A stretch of DNA of 64,000 nucleotides from Combretum micranthum (lineage: Eukaryota; Streptophyta; Magnoliopsida; Myrtales; Combretaceae), in NCBI GenBank assembly GCA_024138025.1, contig JAMXBD010000395.1, positions 806,001 to 870,000 on the forward strand, in the 5' to 3' direction. The notes beneath the pieces are model-generated. The model saw only the letters and a list, made by a program, of their open reading frames with translations, did not search any database and was not told where the DNA came from. Below, one piece after another: positions 59,401-64,000 of this stretch. The position numbers and the translations under genes are program-made. The first letter of the stretch is position 1. Each line of letters begins with the position of its first letter.

Positions 59401-61744
59401 TTTATGCAGGGGCTGCAGGTGGAGCTATGGATGCAGGGAACTTGTTGAAACCAATGCTTGGACGAGGTGAACTTCGCTGCATTGGTGCTACAACGCTGAA
59501 TGAATACAGGAAATACATAGAGAAGGATCCTGCTTTGGAACGGAGATTTCAGCAGGTTTTTTGTGGTCAACCATCTGTTGAAGACACAATTTCAATTCTT
59601 CGTGGCTTGAGAGAGCGATATGAACTACACCATGGTGTTAAAATTTCAGATAGTGCTCTTGTTTCAGCTGCTGTTCTTGCAGATCGTTACATTACAGAAA
59701 GATTTTTGCCTGATAAAGGTATACTTTGGATATTACTGACAGATCTTTGAGTGATTTGTATTAGCCGTTTCTGCAGTTCATGTGTCATAAAGCATTAGGT
59801 ATGTTCAAATTACATTTTGTACTAGGTTTATTCTTCTAGCAAAGCAACACACCTGCTGAGCTGTTTGTCGATAAATTTGTCTAGCTATACAGACTGGCTA
59901 CTTAGTTAGATACTCAAGATTTGTTTATTATGCAACAACAAATGGCTAGACCTGGCTTAATTATTTTCCCTTTTTCAGCAATTGATCTGGTTGATGAAGC
60001 TGCTGCAAAATTGAAAATGGAAATTACATCAAAGCCAACAGAGTTGGATGAAGCGGACAGAGCTGTGTTGAAGTTGGAAATGGAGAAACTCTCTCTTAAA
60101 AATGACACAGATAAGGCATCAAAAGAAAGATTAAACAAGTTGGAAAATGATCTAATCTCTCTTAAGCAGAAGCAAAAAGAATTGAACGAGCAATGGGAAC
60201 GTGAGAAGGCTCTCATGACCAAGATGAGGTCAATCAAAGAAGAGGTAATTTTCCATGCTTTTGCAAATTCTGTTAATTTGACCCAGCAGACTCCTTTCTG
60301 ATATTCCATTTCCTTTGTGCATGACAGATTGATAGAGTTAACTTGGAGATGGAAGCTGCTGAGCGTGAATATGACCTTAATCGTGCTGCTGAACTTAAAT
60401 ACGGAACTCTTATATCCCTTCAACGGCAACTTGAAGAGGCGGAGAAAAACCTAGCAGACTTTAGGAAGTCTGGAAAATCTTTGCTTCGTGAAGAAGTCAT
60501 TGATCTTGACATTGCTGAAATTGTTAGCAAATGGACAGGAATACCTTTGTCAAACCTTCAACAATCGGAAAGGGATAAGCTAGTCTTACTAGAAGATGTC
60601 CTTCATAAGAGAGTGGTGGGTCAAGATATGGCTGTTAAATCAGTAGCAGATGCAATCCGTCGCTCGAGAGCTGGACTATCTGACCCAAACAGGCCAATTG
60701 CAAGTTTTATGTTTATGGGCCCCACGGGAGTAGGCAAAACAGAACTTGCAAAGACCTTGGCCGGTTACCTTTTTAACACTGAAAATGCTCTTGTCAGAAT
60801 AGATATGAGTGAGTACATGGAAAAACATGCAGTCTCTCGCCTAGTTGGTGCTCCACCTGGTTATGTCGGGTATGAAGAAGGTGGCCAGCTCACAGAAGTT
60901 GTTCGTCGTAGACCTTACTCAGTTGTTCTATTTGATGAAATTGAAAAGGCACATCATGATGTATTCAACATTTTGTTACAATTGTTGGATGATGGAAGAA
61001 TAACTGATTCTCAAGGAAGGACTGTCAGTTTTGCAAACTCTGTGGTGATTATGACCTCAAACATTGGCTCTCACGTTATACTTGATACTCTACGTAATAT
61101 ACATGATACAAAGGAGGTGATATATGATAAGATGAAAAGGCAGGTGGTTGAATTAGCCAGGCAAACCTTCCGTCCAGAATTTATGAACCGGATTGACGAG
61201 TATATAGTGTTTCAGCCTCTTGACTCCAAACAAATCGGCAAGATTGTCAAGATTCAGGTAAGTAATTTTTTCCTATAGTCACTTTTATGATTATTTGTCG
61301 ATACTTCTTTATGTCCCTTTGATAAATTATTTGGGAGATCAACTTAACTGATAATTTTTCAGCGAGTGTGCTAATTACTTGGTTTTGTGCACGAGAGCTT
61401 TTCTTTATGAGTTATTCTTGCATTTTTAATTACAGATGGACAGATTGAGGGACAGGCTCAAACAGAAGAAAATTGACCTTCACTACACTGAAGGAGCCAT
61501 CGACCTACTTGCAACACTAGGCTTTGATCCAAATTTTGGGGCAAGGCCTGTTAAAAGAGTCATACAGCAGTTGGTTGAGAATGAAGTAGCAATGGGAATC
61601 TTGAGAGGAGATTTCAGCGAGGAGGACTCTGTTGTTGTAGATATTGTTGCATCCCCGTCAGTTAAAGACCTCCCTCCTCAGAAAAGATTGTGCATCAAGA
61701 AACTAGACAATATCCCAGAGGAAGCCATGGTTGCAAATGACTAA
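53499..61744 (+). CDS. CLPB4: Mitochondrial ClpB disaggregase (ClpB4/CLPB-M)
   Basis: Ten exons with GT-AG borders can be joined in frame: 53499-53777, 56127-56345, 56427-56664, 57171-57366, 58428-58482, 58573-58723, 59410-59718, 59979-60244, 60328-61257 and 61436-61744 (TAA). The 983-residue product is a Hsp100-class AAA+ hexamer that pulls proteins out of aggregates with Hsp70 help. Parts: Arg/Ser-rich mitochondrial presequence (about 1-90); Clp N domain (about 95-245); first AAA+ domain with GEPGVGKT (299-306) and ILFIDEIH; coiled-coil middle domain (about 490-610), the mark of ClpB as opposed to ClpC; second AAA+ domain with GPTGVGKT (702-709) and VVLFDE (770-775); a C-terminal small domain. 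The length and exon sequence agree closely with Arabidopsis ClpB4, and the presequence lacks a chloroplast look, so I prefer ClpB4 over plastid ClpB3. Intron 1 (2.35 kb) holds a LINE remnant, intron 6 a C-rich tract. A broken partial copy lies at 39792-41455. Confidence 0.92.
55100..55700 (+). mobile_element. RTE-type LINE 3' remnant in ClpB4 intron 1
   Basis: Plus-strand translation in broken frames gives the order of segments at the end of a plant RTE-like LINE reverse transcriptase: a CKCLG-type segment near 55121, a K-KFYL segment near 55250, [11 protein letters not shown] near 55360, a [13 protein letters not shown] segment near 55455, RRCDILK near 55525, and the DVADPI-type tail near 55645 just before the element's 3' end. 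Frequent stops mark it as an old, 5'-truncated insertion. It is in sense orientation within the intron. Confidence 0.65.
59346..59393 (+). repeat. C-rich tract at the 3' end of ClpB4 intron 6
   Basis: A run of 26 C (59346-59371) is followed by T, 9 C, T and 11 C, then TCTCTCA and the acceptor at 59408-59409. It takes the place of the pyrimidine tract used for splicing. The opposite strand can form G-quadruplexes and this strand an i-motif. Its exact length is likely to vary and to be hard to sequence. Confidence 0.95.
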
Positions 61745-64000
61745 CAGTGGTTATTTTTGCTGTAAATTATTTTATTAGCTACCGCAAATTTGCTGTTTTT
61801 TCATTTCCTCTCTGCCTTTGTTTTTTAAGTTGGGGTATAGGAATAAGCTAACGGTAGTGGCATCTCTTTTGTGATCTGTTTTCATGCTACTACCTAGCTA
61901 AGTTTTCTGATTAAACGCTGTATATCTATGTTTAATGTTTCTTTTTTGTCAAACCTTATGACCGTAGGAACAGCCTGCAAATTGATTTCACCATGCGCAA
62001 AGTAGAATTGGTAAGGTTATCGGGAGGGCAATGGATCACTGAAGGTGCCTGTAATTTTGCTGCTTTGGTCTATTATATCTCGTTTTTCGTTCATTTATGT
62101 TTCTTCTTCAGTTGAAGAAGGGTGTGCTTAATCTTCCATAGGTAAATAAAATCGTGGGGAAGTACAATAGTAGTCGTCTACTGTTTGGTTTATTCCCCCT
62201 TTTCCTCATCTTTATTTGCTCCATCACCTTTTTCAAGACGACTTAGAAACTTCATTCTTCATGCCTACTGGCAATTCCCTGCACATAGCATGGATTAGTA
62301 TCTGATCAACGAAAAAAGATGTTAATTGACATTGCGAACGGATTTTTATTGTAGTTTTAAAAAGGTGGAGGACCTGAATGGAATTATGATAAAAGGGGGA
62401 AGACTCAAAAGGAGCAGAAAGAAAAGGTGTGGTATTCAAAATATGGGAAAATGCCAGATTTGATATTTGAATAAGGCACAAACATATATTCTTACCCGAA
62501 TTCAAAGTGGTCAATTTGGTATTAATGTGAATAAGGAAGCCCAAATATAAGATTGTTAAATTCAGTTTATTCGAGAGAAGATTTTATTATTTGCTTTTAT
62601 GTGTTTCTTGCCTAGTTTATTAGGATTTTGTCATGTTTTTATATTTATGTCATTTCCTAATTGGTAAGATTTTATTTAGTTTTCTCTTATATAATTGTTT
62701 CCTAGTTTTAGGGTCTTATTTTATGTCTATAAATAGATTTTGGTTGGAACTAACAATTAAGTGATGAATGAATGATTTTTAATTGTGTGTGTACCTCTCC
62801 TTGTTCTTAAATTCCAAGAAATACGTTATCGTGGTGTTTGAATTTGTGTAAAGGATCCTGATCCTTTATAATCAGTGGGTCAAACTTTTCCTGTATTGAG
62901 ATTTTTGGTTGGTATAATTGTAAGATTGTGATTCTCATATCATATTTACTCAATCAATGAGTTGAGGTTTTTGATATGTTTATATCATAGGTGCTTTGGG
63001 ATTGCTTGTCTTTAATAGGTCAAATATCTATTGGTTCTTAATTGGCAATTCATATTAGGTTTGACACATCTGCTTATCATTTGATTTTAGCATTCTGGTG
63101 TTTTCGTGTTATCATGTTTGCATAAGATAGTGAATCAAACATTTTTTGACTATTTTCACTATCTTACTAACATCTTTTGCTTTGTTTTTAGATGTAAAGG
63201 CAGTCTAGTGCTAACTAGTGTTAAAAGTAGTAGATACATAATAATATGTTATCTTTTTCAATTCAACAAATAGAGTAATTAGTGTTAAGAAGATAGAATA
63301 AATAGTTGCAAAAAGTTTGATCGTGCATTAAATTGATCGTTTTAAGGTTTAGATATTAAATTGAGTTACATATGATTAAACACCCGTATTTTTGGAAACA
63401 AATGTAAATAAGAAGAGGAGAAAATGTAGTTACATTTTGGAAAATGGGATACTATTGTCATTGCTTCGCATGCATGACAATAATCAATAAGGAATGCATC
63501 AAATATTTAGGGCAAGGTATTTAAACTAAGGTTATGAAATTTTCGTGGTTGGCCAGTTGCCTTTTCCCTCGTCCTCAAGGCTGCATTGTATTGAAACATA
63601 GTCATTACCTGATTATTTAACTTTGCAAAAGGAAAAAAAGTTTGTATGTATTAGAAAGCAGGAAAATATACGGTCCTGAGCTTCGAATTGGGTTGTCATG
63701 CTGGTTTTCACTCGTGAATCTTACTGGAGGTGGGTCTCTGAGTCGTAGTTTATGTTGTTACTCTAATGTAAGTTACGCATGTCGGCTGAAGGAAATGAAA
63801 TTGAAGTAATATTTGCTATGATGCATGGCCATGGCCTCCAGGTACCAAACAAAAGGTACAAACAAGCCTTTTTCTCCTAACAGGAAAACCCTAAGACTAC
63901 CAAACTCATCATTGCAGGGCTTCTGCAATCTAACAGATGCTCTTCATTTTAGAAGGCCCCATTGTGTCTTCCTCGGAAAGAAACACTCAGATATTTGCGA
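61745..64000. other. ClpB4 3' UTR and intergenic DNA
   Basis: The first few hundred bases are the likely 3' UTR. From about 62580 to 62870 a stretch with GTTTCTTGCCTAG, TTTCCTAATTGG, GTTTCCTAG, a CTATAAATAG box near 62728 and a following leader-like part looks like a small copia-type LTR, but I could not find its ends. No gene is seen to the window end. Confidence 0.4.

Overview
The window is nuclear DNA of a flowering plant, most likely a eudicot; the species cannot be named from it. It is AT-rich, has GT-AG introns, carries three recognisable plant genes, and is otherwise filled with decayed LTR retrotransposons of the Ty3/gypsy and Ty1/copia types. All identifications are by reading translations and motifs; no database search was run.

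Layout. 1-8.5 kb is transposon debris: the 3' part of a gypsy-type LTR (ends at 1701), a second LTR-like remnant, AT-rich DNA and a scrap of gypsy integrase (7240-7665). A single-exon gene for Integrator complex subunit 3 lies at 8681-11626 (+). Just downstream are two gene scraps that keep a splice acceptor: a decayed alpha-expansin exon (12116-12480) and a lone LEPA/GUF1 exon (12745-12802). At 17639-20347 (-) lies a single-exon gene for a DM13/DOMON/cytochrome b561 membrane protein (At5g54830-like).

22-39 kb is a nested transposon stack. A gypsy chromovirus-like element (24207-37083, LTRs about 1.9 kb, near-matching 5-bp target duplication) sits in older repeat DNA. Its reverse transcriptase is split by a solo LTR (28577-32733, duplication AGCAG), which is itself split by a 1.39-kb TG...CA element (29764-31150, duplication ATATA). 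39.8-41.5 kb is a broken, intron-containing copy of part of the ClpB4 gene. 41.5-50.5 kb is a decayed minus-strand Ty1/copia element whose left LTR carries a further TG...CA insertion (41619-43408, duplication ATAGG).

50.9-52.6 kb may hold a small unrecognised gene with a telo-box/site II promoter signature. 53.5-61.7 kb is the ten-exon gene for the mitochondrial disaggregase ClpB4 (CLPB-M), with a LINE remnant in intron 1 and a 48-bp C-rich tract at the 3' end of intron 6.

The three intact genes work in separate places (snRNA 3'-end processing in the nucleus, transmembrane electron transfer, protein disaggregation in mitochondria) and show no sign of co-regulation. The most unusual signal is that several different LTR-type elements each carry, inside the LTR, an array of a short element-specific word in direct and inverted copies (GTATCGC/GCGATAC, GCCGGC-like, TACACG/CGTGTA, CTCGA/TCGAG).
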